Shown here one piece after another: positions 43,462 through 52,183 of a DNA stretch of 64,000 nucleotides (position 1 is the stretch's first letter; each line of letters opens with the position of its first letter). Source of the DNA: CATQHB01 sp965262595 (GTDB lineage Bacteria > Chloroflexota > Dehalococcoidia > Lucifugimonadales > UBA3495); the NCBI GenBank assembly GCA_965262595.1, contig OZ253548.1:1240001-1304000 (forward strand). Direction: 5' to 3'. A program made the translations under genes and the position numbers. The notes under the pieces were generated by a model. The model was not told the DNA's origin, searched no databases, and saw only the letters and a program-made list of their open reading frames with translations.

Positions 43462-44706
43462 TCACTCATCAAATTTTCGGAATACCAGGCAGGAGTTTTG
43501 GCCGCCAAACCCAAAGGCGTTGGATAAGGCCACCCGCACATCCTTAGCCCTCGCCTGATTTGGTACATAGTCCAAATCGCATTCCGGGTCCGGTGTTTCA
43601 TAGTTGATGGTGGGGTGAATCATTCCGGAGGTGATAGTCCGAATACAGGCCAGAGCTTCCAAAGAACCGGAAGCCCCCAGGGAGTGGCCGATCATAGACT
43701 TGGTAGAGCTGATGGGGACCTGGTAGGCGCGGTCACCGAACAAGCGCTTGATCGCCAGGGTTTCCACCGCATCGTTCAGGGGAGTGGAGGTGCCATGGGC
43801 GTTGATATAGTCCACCTCGTCCAGGGTTACGCCGGCATCCTTCAAGGCACGGCGCATCGCTTCTGAAGCGCTTTCCCCCGATTCTTGGGGCTGCACCCGA
43901 TGCCCAGCGTCGGCGGTAGAGCCGAAACCGGAAACCTCAACCAGGATATCAGCATTGCGCGCTTGGGCGTGTTCCAAGGCCTCCAGCACCAGGATGGCCG
44001 AACCTTCCGAGGGGACAAACCCGTCCCGCTCGGCGTCGAAGGGACGACTGGCTCGCTCCGGCTGATCGTTGCGGGTGCTCAGGGCGCGCATTACCGCAAA
44101 CCCGGACAAACCCAATTGGCTAATACCGGCTTCCGTACCCCCAGCCAGAACCACTTCAGCGCCGCCATGCCGGATTACGCCCAGCGCTTCACCAATGGCA
44201 TGGTTGGAAGCGGCACAGGCGGTTGAGGCGGTGGCGTTGTATCCCTTGGCTCCCAGGTAATTGCTGACGTTGGCCGCCGCCATGTTGGGCAGCACCATCG
44301 GAAAGAAGAACGGCGACATTCTCATACCGCCCTTTTCGGCCAGAATCCGACAGTTTTCTTCCAGGTTAGGAAACCCGCCGTTGCCATTTCCCAGAATTAC
44401 GCCAATGCTGTAGGGATCCTCCTGCTCAATCTTGAGGCGCGCGGCATCGACCGCGGTCAAAGAGGCAGCCACGGCCAGTTGGGAAAACCGGGCCATCCGG
44501 CGGGCCTCCCGGCTGGGCATAAACTGAATTGGGTCGAAGTCTCGAACTTCTCCGGCGATCTGGCAGGGATACCCGGAAGGATCGCACAATGTCATCGGAC
44601 CGATACCGGACTTGCCGGCCAGCAGATTGGCCCAGAATTTTTCAGGTGTCAGTCCCAGGGGCGTAATTGCGCCCATCCCAGTGACGACAACCCTTCTCCT
44701 ATCCAT
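43462..44706 (-). CDS. fabF: Beta-ketoacyl-ACP synthase II (copy 1)
   Basis: 414 residues from ATG 44704-44706; the frame extends nine codons further. FabF elongates acyl-ACP with malonyl-ACP. The Cys-His-His triad is complete: C164 in TASTACAASNH, His in INAHGTSTPLND (about 304) and His in KSMIGHSLGASG (about 339). The GFGGQNSCLVF end is standard. Neighbours are not fatty-acid genes: a MITE-like element lies upstream. The second FabF (50915-52168) is clearly paralogous but divergent, so the two may have different chain-length or starter preferences. Confidence 0.94.
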   Translation of the reverse strand: MDRRRVVVTGMGAITPLGLTPEKFWANLLAGKSGIGPMTLCDPSGYPCQIAGEVRDFDPIQFMPSREARRMARFSQLAVAASLTAVDAARLKIEQEDPYSIGVILGNGNGGFPNLEENCRILAEKGGMRMSPFFFPMVLPNMAAANVSNYLGAKGYNATASTACAASNHAIGEALGVIRHGGAEVVLAGGTEAGISQLGLSGFAVMRALSTRNDQPERASRPFDAERDGFVPSEGSAILVLEALEHAQARNADILVEVSGFGSTADAGHRVQPQESGESASEAMRRALKDAGVTLDEVDYINAHGTSTPLNDAVETLAIKRLFGDRAYQVPISSTKSMIGHSLGASGSLEALACIRTITSGMIHPTINYETPDPECDLDYVPNQARAKDVRVALSNAFGFGGQNSCLVFRKFDE

Positions 44707-45053
44707 TGTTTTACACCATGTTGTCCTAATCAATTTGCTTACGGGTCTTTGGTACTAAGAAACTATCTCAAAAGTCCCTTCTTCCCAGGCGGAGAAGGTT
44801 AGGATGATGGGGACTGTATCTGTCACCCTCACCTCAATCCTCTCCCTGGATGGGAGAGGATTCCGGGGTAGGTGTTTTGAGATAGTTTCTTAGTTATCGC
44901 TTGCAAGCATTAATAGTCTATCAGCGTGGCCGGGGACTCCTCGACGTTCCACATTCTTCGTACGTCAGTGTAACCCCCCGCAAAAGTTCCCCCATTACCA
45001 GGCCAGTCGGTGTCTCGCCCTCGGCTGAAGTCAGGAAGCCCATCCTCCCCCGA
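44707..45053. other. Intergenic region folC-fabF
   Basis: Mostly occupied by the MITE-like element at 44755-44893. The remainder (44894-45053) shows no gene or clear promoter. Confidence 0.6.
44755..44893. mobile_element. MITE-like element with 19-bp terminal inverted repeats
   Basis: CTAAGAAACTATCTCAAAA (44755-44773) is the exact reverse complement of the sequence at 44875-44893, bounding a 139-bp element. Inside is a further perfect 11-bp hairpin, AATCCTCTCCC (44836-44846) and GGGAGAGGATT (44852-44862). No coding frame of note is inside. The left flank ends TA and the right flank starts TTA, so a short TA-type target duplication is possible but not clear. Confidence 0.7.
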
Positions 45054-46457
45054 TTAACGCTCCTGACCGGCAGGATTGACTGAGCGCAAGTCAGGAGGCA
45101 ACAGATCCGGATATAATTCCGGCTCGATACCCAGTACCGTTTCCCGTAGTTCGGCGGCGACGAAAAGGGATCCCACTCCCAAAATCAGATCATCCGGCCC
45201 AGCTAATTGCCGCGCCAGAGCCAATGCCGCGGCAACCGTATCAGTTTCGGATACATCGGTTACGCCGCTGCTTCGCATCTGTTCGCCCAGCGCCCCGGGC
45301 GCCAACGACCGGGGATGCCTGGAACGGGTCGCAATGCCGATCGGATTAGTTCCGGCCAGCAGCTCCACCATATCCGCGACGCTCTTGTCCCGGGAAAAGC
45401 CCGCTATAACCACCAGACGCCGGTAGTCAAAGTACTCCGGCAGGGACTGGAGCAAGGTTTCCATCGAGTAAACGTTGTGGGCGCCGTCGGATACTACCAG
45501 GGGCCGGCGGGACAAAACCTCCAGACGGCAGGGCCAGGATACTTCGGCCATGCCCTGACGAATAGCAACATCGGAGATGGAATGCCCTTGCTCCTGGAGC
45601 GCCTCGATCACGGCCAGCGCCGTAGCCGAGTTTTCCAACTGGTGCCGACCGAGCAACGGAATCCGCAGGCGATATTCACCCAACCGGCCGCGCACCGTCA
45701 GAGACTGGCCGTCCAAATCCGACGGCCCGCCCTCCCAGGTCAGGTCAACGCCCACCTGAATCGGAGGAGCTTCCTGTTCCCGGCAGGCATCCAGAATGAC
45801 CGAACGGGCTTCCGGGCGCTGGGGGGCAATGGCCACCGGGACTCCGGGTTTAATAATGCCGGACTTGTCGGCGGCGATCTTGGCGACCGTATCTCCCAAA
45901 ATTGCCATGTGGTCCAAGCTTATCGAAGTTATCGCGCAAACATTGGGTGCAACCACATTGGTAGCATCCAGTTTGCCGCCTAATCCCACTTCAATGGTCT
46001 GAAAGTCCACCCGGTCCTGGGAAAAACACTGAAAGGCCATTCCGGTCAGAAACTCGAACAGGGAAGCGGGACCCAGATCGGCCATCGATTCAAGCTGCCT
46101 TTGTAACGGCTCCAGTTGACTAACCAGACCGGCAAACTTGTCCTCCTCAATGGGTTCAGTATCCCGCCGGATGCGCTCCCGGAAGGTATGCAGGTGGGGC
46201 GACGAATAAAACCCGGTGCGATACCCGGCAGCGTACAATACCGAATCTACCATTGCAGCCGTGCTGCCTTTGCCTTTGGTGCCCGCAATATGTATGGTGT
46301 GGGCCGAGCGGTGAGGGTTGCCCAGGAGTTCCAAGAGAGCGACCATCCGGCCCAAATCATAAATGCGCTTCTGTCGGGGAAGCCACGAAGTTTGGGTTTG
46401 CCGCTCGTGGTCAACCAGGGCCAGCAGACGATCAACAGCCTGTGGATAATCCATCAT
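45054..46457 (-). CDS. folC: Folylpolyglutamate synthase/dihydrofolate synthase
   Basis: 467 residues. Mur-ligase-type ATP site HIAGTKGKGSTAAMVDSVL (about 56-74), TGFYSSPHLHTFRERIR, the EVGLGGKLDATNVV segment and ISLDHMAILGDTVAKIAADKSGI are all diagnostic. It adds glutamate to folates and, in many bacteria, also makes dihydrofolate from dihydropteroate. Two in-frame ATGs (46455-46457 and 46452-46454) compete as start. It follows the SDR gene by 42 bp in the same direction. Confidence 0.95.
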   Translation of the reverse strand: MMDYPQAVDRLLALVDHERQTQTSWLPRQKRIYDLGRMVALLELLGNPHRSAHTIHIAGTKGKGSTAAMVDSVLYAAGYRTGFYSSPHLHTFRERIRRDTEPIEEDKFAGLVSQLEPLQRQLESMADLGPASLFEFLTGMAFQCFSQDRVDFQTIEVGLGGKLDATNVVAPNVCAITSISLDHMAILGDTVAKIAADKSGIIKPGVPVAIAPQRPEARSVILDACREQEAPPIQVGVDLTWEGGPSDLDGQSLTVRGRLGEYRLRIPLLGRHQLENSATALAVIEALQEQGHSISDVAIRQGMAEVSWPCRLEVLSRRPLVVSDGAHNVYSMETLLQSLPEYFDYRRLVVIAGFSRDKSVADMVELLAGTNPIGIATRSRHPRSLAPGALGEQMRSSGVTDVSETDTVAAALALARQLAGPDDLILGVGSLFVAAELRETVLGIEPELYPDLLPPDLRSVNPAGQER

Positions 46458-46499
46458 ATACCTTCAAGTACCCATATACCCTACGTACACCCAAACCGG

Positions 46500-47453
46500 T
46501 CAGTGGTCCCGAATATGAGAAGGCATCAGGCCCAAGTTCATCTTCAGGGCGTCACCGAAGCTGACCGAGTTGACGAAATCAATGTTCCCTTTCATTGGTT
46601 GTGGCGTAAAGCCAAAGGTTTCTTCCACCACTCCCCGCTCAGCCACGTTGCGCACCCGAATCATCCGAAGCATTTCCCTGGTTATAGGCGGCCTCGCCAT
46701 TGTCTTTTCCATCAGGGCTGCGCCGGGCCACATCAGCCACACGGGAATGTGGATTCTCAAACGGCTTTTGCCCATTGCGCCCGCCACAATACCGACTATT
46801 TCGTTATAACGCAACTGCTCCGGACCGCCAATATCCACCGCGCGGTTCAGCAAGTCGCCCCGGCCCACGGACCGGACCACGCATTGAGCCACATCCTCAA
46901 CGGCTATGGGTTGCAGCCGATTGCGACCACTGGCAATCACCGGCACCAGGGGAAACAACCGCACCAGAGCCGCCAGGGAGTTGAGAAACTCATCCCCCGC
47001 CCCGAAAATTATGGACGGACGCAGGATGGTGTACGGTAATCCACTATTGACGACGACCTGCTCCCCCTGCCACTTGCTGAAAAGGTAAGGGAAGGACGGG
47101 TCATTGGCGGCGCCGACCGCGCTCACCTGGATAAATTGCTTGACGCTGCCGCCGGCCTTGGCCGCGGCTACCATATTTTCCACGCCTCCACGATTTACAC
47201 TATCGAAGGTATTGCCTCGACCTTCGCGAATGATCGCCACCAAGTGAATTACTTGCTCAATTCCCTGGCAGGCGCTGGCCAGAGCATCAGCATCGCTGAT
47301 ATCCCCGTAATACACATCCACCGAACCAGGCGGAAAGATACGCTCCCGTCCCGGACTGCGCACCAGACAACGCACCTGATAATTGTGATCAAGCAGTTTC
47401 CGAACCACTTGCCGACCCAGAAATCCGGTAGCCCCGGTGACCAGCACCGTCAT
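46500..47453 (-). CDS. NAD(P)-dependent epimerase/dehydratase (atypical SDR, NDUFA9-like)
   Basis: 317 residues. The Rossmann site is VLVTGATGFLGRQVV. The catalytic Tyr-Lys pair is present as YLFSK (about residue 122). IQVSAVGA, YTILRPSIIFGAGDEF and QPIAVEDVA follow the pattern of the atypical SDR group that includes NDUFA9 and UDP-sugar epimerase relatives. The substrate is not deducible: such proteins act in quinone biosynthesis, lipid or sugar modification, or as structural homologues. The C-terminal hydrophobic stretch (WLMWPGAALM) may sit on the membrane. It is operonic with folC. Confidence 0.85.
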   Translation of the reverse strand: MTVLVTGATGFLGRQVVRKLLDHNYQVRCLVRSPGRERIFPPGSVDVYYGDISDADALASACQGIEQVIHLVAIIREGRGNTFDSVNRGGVENMVAAAKAGGSVKQFIQVSAVGAANDPSFPYLFSKWQGEQVVVNSGLPYTILRPSIIFGAGDEFLNSLAALVRLFPLVPVIASGRNRLQPIAVEDVAQCVVRSVGRGDLLNRAVDIGGPEQLRYNEIVGIVAGAMGKSRLRIHIPVWLMWPGAALMEKTMARPPITREMLRMIRVRNVAERGVVEETFGFTPQPMKGNIDFVNSVSFGDALKMNLGLMPSHIRDH

Positions 47454-47473
47454 CTCTTGCCCTTTACTCCTTT

Positions 47474-47512
47474 AGTCCCTGGAACCAGTCCCTGGAATTA
47501 GTCCCTGGAACC
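47474..47512. repeat. 13-bp tandem repeat x3
   Basis: AGTCCCTGGAACC at 47474-47486, AGTCCCTGGAATT at 47487-47499 and AGTCCCTGGAACC at 47500-47512. It lies upstream of the SDR gene start. Confidence 0.9.
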
Positions 47513-47734
47513 TCAAGTAACGCCAACCCCGGACGCCGCTGAGGAACCCTCCTGACGTTAAACGCGGGCCGGACCGGCAGAGTCGCCCCGGCCAAACCGA
47601 AGATTGCATCGTTTCTATATTCCCATTGTAATATAAAACAACGAATTAAAGGTTATAATTCTCCCTTGAAACAATAGGGTTTTGCCGGAATATTCGGGTT
47701 AGGCCGACTTATACGCCCCGGAGGCAGGAATACC

Positions 47735-48709
47735 ATGACACAACCGGAGTCGGGCCCAGAGTTGCATTTTGGGGCCAGCGTAGTCCTGGAAGCGGCGGAA
47801 ATTTCCGCCGAAGCGCGTTGGATGGAAGACTTGGGATACGAGTATCTTTCCGCCGGAGAGCACTTCATGCGGGGCAACCCGCCCGGCCCGACCCACGCCG
47901 CCCTGCCTCTGCTGGCGGTTGCCGCCGGCGCCACCGAAAACATCCGTCTGCTCTCGTCAATTCTGCTCACCCCTTTTTATCACCCGCTAACCCTGGCGAA
48001 GACCACCGCCACCCTGGACATTGCCTCTGCTGGGAGGTTGACCCTGGGAGTCGGGGTTGGAGGAGAGTTTCCGGTAGAGTTTGAGGCCGCCGGTCTGGAC
48101 GTGCGGCAAAGAGGACGCCGCACCAACGAATGCCTGGCAGTCCTGCGCCGTCTCTGGACCGAGGAGAAAGTTTCCTACTCCGGACGGCATTTCCAACTCA
48201 ATGACGTAACCCTGAACCCGCAGCCCACACAGCAACCCCACCCGCCAATTTGGGTAGCCGGACGCCGGGAAGCGGCCATGCGTCGGGCGGTGCGCTTTGG
48301 CGACGGCTGGCTCCCCTACTTTTACGATCCGGCCCGTTACCGGACCAGCGTGGAGCAAATTACCCAGCTAGCCCAGGCGGAGAAGCGGGACTTGACTGCC
48401 TTTCAGTGGGCCTTTTTCCCCTACATCGCCATATATCCGACGGAGCAGGAAGCTGCTGAAGCCGCGGCAACCGCCCTGGGGGGCCGTTACCTGTACGGAG
48501 GAGACTTCCTCAACGTCGTCCGTAACTACTGTCTGCTGGGCACACCGGAACAATGCGTCCAACGGTTGAAGGAGTATATTGACGCCGGGGCAAGGCATAT
48601 TATCTTCAGCGTAGCCTGTCCAAGGGAAGACCGGGTTAGACACATTGAGACCATCGCCGCCGAAATCATCCCCCACTTTCGCGACTTGCCGGGACTAACG
48701 GCAAACTAA
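47735..48709 (+). CDS. F420-dependent LLM-class oxidoreductase (2)
   Basis: 324 residues, luciferase-like barrel. LHFGASVVLEAAEISAEA and LGYEYLSAGEHF open the barrel; LTLGVGVGGEFPVEF, then PPIWVAGRREAAMRRAVRFGDGWLPYFY close it. It shares the fold with the gene at 32353 but only the common motifs, so it is not a recent duplicate. The substrate is unknown. An AT-rich region upstream (47604-47659) includes TTGCAT-17-TGTAAT and a TATAAT at 47654-47659, either of which could serve as promoter. Confidence 0.88.
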   Translation: MTQPESGPELHFGASVVLEAAEISAEARWMEDLGYEYLSAGEHFMRGNPPGPTHAALPLLAVAAGATENIRLLSSILLTPFYHPLTLAKTTATLDIASAGRLTLGVGVGGEFPVEFEAAGLDVRQRGRRTNECLAVLRRLWTEEKVSYSGRHFQLNDVTLNPQPTQQPHPPIWVAGRREAAMRRAVRFGDGWLPYFYDPARYRTSVEQITQLAQAEKRDLTAFQWAFFPYIAIYPTEQEAAEAAATALGGRYLYGGDFLNVVRNYCLLGTPEQCVQRLKEYIDAGARHIIFSVACPREDRVRHIETIAAEIIPHFRDLPGLTAN

Positions 48710-48780
48710 ACGGTGGTGCAATTGGGCACAATGCGGGACTAAACTGACTGGGCAGCGGCTAAAGTCGTTAGGGAACTATG

Positions 48781-48808
48781 TTGTTACCCAATCCGTTTGG
48801 TGTATAAT
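48781..48808 (+). promoter_or_regulatory. Promoter of the B12-type radical SAM gene
   Basis: TTGTTA (48781-48786), 16-bp spacer, perfect TATAAT (48803-48808). Confidence 0.7.
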
Positions 48809-48817
48809 ACGTAACTA

Positions 48818-48840
48818 CGCACTGAAACAACTTCAGTGCG
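48818..48840 (+). other. 5' leader hairpin of the radical SAM transcript
   Basis: CGCACTGAA (48818-48826) and TTCAGTGCG (48832-48840) pair perfectly with a 5-nt loop, starting about where transcription from 48781-48808 should begin. It would cap the 5' end of the mRNA and may stabilise it or regulate the gene. Confidence 0.6.
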
Positions 48841-48929
48841 GGTTGAAAAGTACTGTCCTGCTAAAAGAACGTACCAATATTTTCGAGTCTAAAAGTCCAT
48901 GTCGGTTGGGTGAGAATATGGGAGTGACA

Positions 48930-50726
48930 ATGTCAAGAATCAAAAGGGTAGTCATGGTGCAGCCGGCGTCCACCGGCGGGAACTTCGAGTATATGGCTAT
49001 CCCCAGGCAGGGGATGCTGTTCCTCTCGACTGCCTTGGGTCAGTGGGAAGATGGGCCGTTCCTCTACGAAAGGGAAATTTGGTTTGAAGACCGAGTCGGC
49101 TTGATGGACCCGGACAAAGACCTGGAAGGAGTGGATGTCCTGCTGGTCACCGCCTTGATTAACGAGGCTCCCCGGGCTTACCAAATTACTCGCCAAGCCA
49201 AGCAGTTTCATCCCAACCTGGTTATTATCGGAGGCGGGCCCCAAATGGGGCCGCTGCCGGAAGAAGCCTTCCGAGTGGGAAATTTCGATGCCATTGTGCA
49301 GCGGGAGGCCGAAGACATCATCGCCCAGCTTTGCGATGTAATGCTCGCCTACCCACCCCAGGAACGGATAGCTTACCTGGCAAAGATTCCCGGCATCAGT
49401 TTCCTGAAGGACGGGCACGTAATCCAGACCCGACGGCAGGGGTTGGTTGACCCGGCCTTCGCCGAGCTGCCCGATTTCCGCTCCATCAAGGACCTAACCC
49501 CGGAACATCCGATGGCCGGCGGAGTACTCGAAACCGTACGGGGCTGTACCGAGAATTGCTCTTACTGCCAGGTTATTCAGCAGTTCCTTGGCTACCGTTT
49601 GATTTCCCGGGAGACGGAAATTAAACGGTTGCACCAGTTGCAGGAGTTAGCTTCCGACGGCCTGATTCACACTGGCCGCAATGGGAAGTTCAACATATTT
49701 ATCTCCGACGACCTGCACACCCCACCCCTTCGGGCGGTCAAATACCGTAACGAGCGGCTGGAACGTTTGAAGAACTGGCGCGGTCACACCGACGACATGT
49801 ATATGATCTGCCAGGCTCGGGCCGAAGTAGGTCAGGATACGGAGTTGGCCCAGGCATTGTACGATGCCAACATCCGTATGCTGTACCTCGGAGTAGAATC
49901 CAACAACGCGGAGAACTTGCTTGCAGTGGGCAAGCGCCAGGAGCCGGGTCAAATGGAAAGTGACCTGCGCACTCTTAATGAAATGGACTTCTCGGTAGTG
50001 GCAATGACCATCATTGGTTTGCCCTATGATAACGAGGAAACCATTATGACTCTGGCCGACTGGGTAACCCAGTATAGCCGGTACCAAACGGCCAACTTGT
50101 TGACTCCGTTGCCGGCAACATCAAACTGGGATTCGCTACAGCCTCTGAATGAAAATGGCGATTTGCTGCAGGAAGGGGAAATGCGCCCCTACCACCTCTA
50201 CACCGGGAGGCAACTGGTCCACTACGACGAGCGTTGGACCATGCAGGAAAGCCGGGAGCTGTTTGACCGCTATACGGCCAGGCTGACTTCGATTGATAAC
50301 CTGTACGGTCGGATTTTCCGGGTACTGCGGTCTTACCGGCTGAGGCTGGCCGCTACCGGCCGGGACCTGGGGGATTCCATAAGCTCCCACTTTAGCGATG
50401 CCTCGGATACCCTGCGCAACTGGTCCGACCCGGTTTCCATCGCCGGCAAGGAATTCGGCGAGAACATTTCCCAGCGGGTGGAAGAATTGGCCGATACGTT
50501 GAAGACCGTATCCCAGCCCCTGGCCAACACCCGGCACGATTTGGCGGAAAACATCACCCGCAACGTAAACGAACTGACCGATGCTCTGAAAACTCTGGCC
50601 GACCCCCTTTCTACCGGCGGCAAGGAGTTGGCAGAGAACGTATCCACGCGTATAACGGACCTTACCGATATGATAAACGGTGTGCTGGCGGATTCTTCGC
50701 CCCGGCACCGTGCCGCCAAGGAGTAA
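48930..50726 (+). CDS. B12-binding-type radical SAM protein with C-terminal 29-residue repeats
   Basis: 598 residues from ATG 48930 (GGGAG 5 nt upstream; an ATG at 48918 is an alternative, and the frame is open to 48843). Residues 1-160 resemble a cobalamin-binding Rossmann domain of the B12-radical SAM class (VDVLLVTALINEAP, LVIIGGGPQMGPLPEEAF) but without an evident DxHxxG, so B12 may bind without a His ligand. The radical SAM cluster site is C206-TEN-C210-SY-C213. MYMICQAR, MLYLGVESNN and FSVVAMTIIGLP belong to the barrel. Residues 483-598 form repeats of 29 residues with amphipathic helical character. The substrate is unknown; fabF and DUF4870-like genes follow. Confidence 0.85.
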   Translation: MSRIKRVVMVQPASTGGNFEYMAIPRQGMLFLSTALGQWEDGPFLYEREIWFEDRVGLMDPDKDLEGVDVLLVTALINEAPRAYQITRQAKQFHPNLVIIGGGPQMGPLPEEAFRVGNFDAIVQREAEDIIAQLCDVMLAYPPQERIAYLAKIPGISFLKDGHVIQTRRQGLVDPAFAELPDFRSIKDLTPEHPMAGGVLETVRGCTENCSYCQVIQQFLGYRLISRETEIKRLHQLQELASDGLIHTGRNGKFNIFISDDLHTPPLRAVKYRNERLERLKNWRGHTDDMYMICQARAEVGQDTELAQALYDANIRMLYLGVESNNAENLLAVGKRQEPGQMESDLRTLNEMDFSVVAMTIIGLPYDNEETIMTLADWVTQYSRYQTANLLTPLPATSNWDSLQPLNENGDLLQEGEMRPYHLYTGRQLVHYDERWTMQESRELFDRYTARLTSIDNLYGRIFRVLRSYRLRLAATGRDLGDSISSHFSDASDTLRNWSDPVSIAGKEFGENISQRVEELADTLKTVSQPLANTRHDLAENITRNVNELTDALKTLADPLSTGGKELAENVSTRITDLTDMINGVLADSSPRHRAAKE

Positions 50727-50867
50727 CGGTAGGTTACATATTAACCTCATTTGCATCTGTTCGGCAGACCGGGAATTTGTGTCAGGACGACATAGCATCC
50801 CGGTCTGTCGGCTTGTAATCAGGATGCCGACGCCTCCATCACCTTAGCGACATTGCGGGCCGGCAAG

Positions 50868-50898
50868 TTGTTAAGCCGGGCTCAGCCCAAGATATAAT
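50868..50898 (+). promoter_or_regulatory. Candidate promoter of the second fabF
   Basis: TTGTTA (50868-50873), 19-bp spacer, perfect TATAAT (50893-50898). The spacer is longer than ideal, and transcription would start close to the ATG at 50915. Confidence 0.45.
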
Positions 50899-50914
50899 CG
50901 TCGCCAGGAATATA

Positions 50915-52168
50915 ATGAGCGATACAAACCGGGTATTTGTTACCGGCTTGGGAATGATCAGTCCCCTGGGGCTGGATACCAACTCAACCTGGGCCAATAT
51001 AGTCAAAGGCAAATCGGGCATAGATTTCATTACTGCATTTGATACCGAAGGGTTCGACACCACCTTCGCCGCCGAGGTAAAGGGCTTCGACCCGGAAAAC
51101 TACCTGGAGCGCAAAGAGGCGAGGCGGATGGACCGTTTTGCTCAGTTCGCCGCCGTCGCCGCCAAACAAGCCTGCCTTCACGCCGGTATCAGCCTGGAAT
51201 CCGAAGACCCCTTCCGGGTGGGCGCGATTATTGGCAGCGGTATCGGCGGCATATTAACCCTTTCCCAACAGTACGACGTGCTGCGTGACCGCGGCCCCAA
51301 GCGAGTCACTCCATTCTTGATTCCGATGATGCTGGGTGACATGGCATCAGCCCAGGTTTCAATGGTCACCGGGTCAATGGGCGCCAACTATTGCGTGGTG
51401 TCCTCCTGCTCCAGCGGGGCCGACGCCCTCGGCCAGGGCTGGCAGATGATTCGGCGCGGCCAGGCCGACGTGGTGTTGGCCGGAGGCAGCGAAGCCCCCA
51501 TTGCTCCCATCGCGGTGGCCGGTTTCAACTCTCTCCGGGCTTTATCCCGGTTCAACGAAGATCCGCCCCGAGCCAGCAAGCCCTTTAGCCGGGACCGGGA
51601 TGGATTCGTAATGGGAGAAGGTTCGGCGGTGCTGGTACTGGAAAGTGAACCTCATCTACGGAAGCGGGGCGCCGTTCCCCTGGCGGAACTGCGTGGTTAC
51701 GGGGCCACTTCCGACGCCCACCACTTGACTGAGCCGAACCCCACCGGACGGAGCGCGGCCAACGCTATCAAGCTGGCCCTACAGTCGGCAGGTGTCAGCG
51801 TATCCGAGGTTGATTACCTCAACGCTCACGGCACTTCAACACCGCTCAACGACTGGCAGGAAACCAAGGCCATCAAGCTGGCGCTGGGTGAGGACGCCTA
51901 TCGGGTCCCGATAAGCTCCAGCAAATCCATGACCGGCCACTTGCTTGGCGCCGGCGGCGCATTGGAAGCCGCAATTTGTGTTATGGCTATACAGGACGAC
52001 ATTATGCCGCCCACGATTAATCTGGTTGACCCCGACCCGGAATGCGATCTGGATTACACCCCGCTCCAAGCCCGGCGCCATAAGGTAGATGTCACCATGA
52101 GCAACTCCTTCGGGTTTGGCGGGCACAACTCGGTACTGGTCTTCGCCAATCCGGACTGGACCGGCTAG
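50915..52168 (+). CDS. fabF: Beta-ketoacyl-ACP synthase II (copy 2)
   Basis: 417 residues. VFVTGLGMISPLGLDTNSTW opens the thiolase fold. The catalytic triad is C165 in VVSSCSSGADAL, His in LNAHGTSTPLND and His in KSMTGHLLGAGG. FGFGGHNSVLVF closes it. It is a full condensing enzyme of the FabF type. It follows the repeat-tailed radical SAM gene in the same direction and overlaps no other gene; its stop is 15 bp before the DUF4870-like gene. A paralogue is at 43462-44706. Confidence 0.94.
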   Translation: MSDTNRVFVTGLGMISPLGLDTNSTWANIVKGKSGIDFITAFDTEGFDTTFAAEVKGFDPENYLERKEARRMDRFAQFAAVAAKQACLHAGISLESEDPFRVGAIIGSGIGGILTLSQQYDVLRDRGPKRVTPFLIPMMLGDMASAQVSMVTGSMGANYCVVSSCSSGADALGQGWQMIRRGQADVVLAGGSEAPIAPIAVAGFNSLRALSRFNEDPPRASKPFSRDRDGFVMGEGSAVLVLESEPHLRKRGAVPLAELRGYGATSDAHHLTEPNPTGRSAANAIKLALQSAGVSVSEVDYLNAHGTSTPLNDWQETKAIKLALGEDAYRVPISSSKSMTGHLLGAGGALEAAICVMAIQDDIMPPTINLVDPDPECDLDYTPLQARRHKVDVTMSNSFGFGGHNSVLVFANPDWTG

Positions 52169-52183
52169 CCGGGTCAGATTAAG

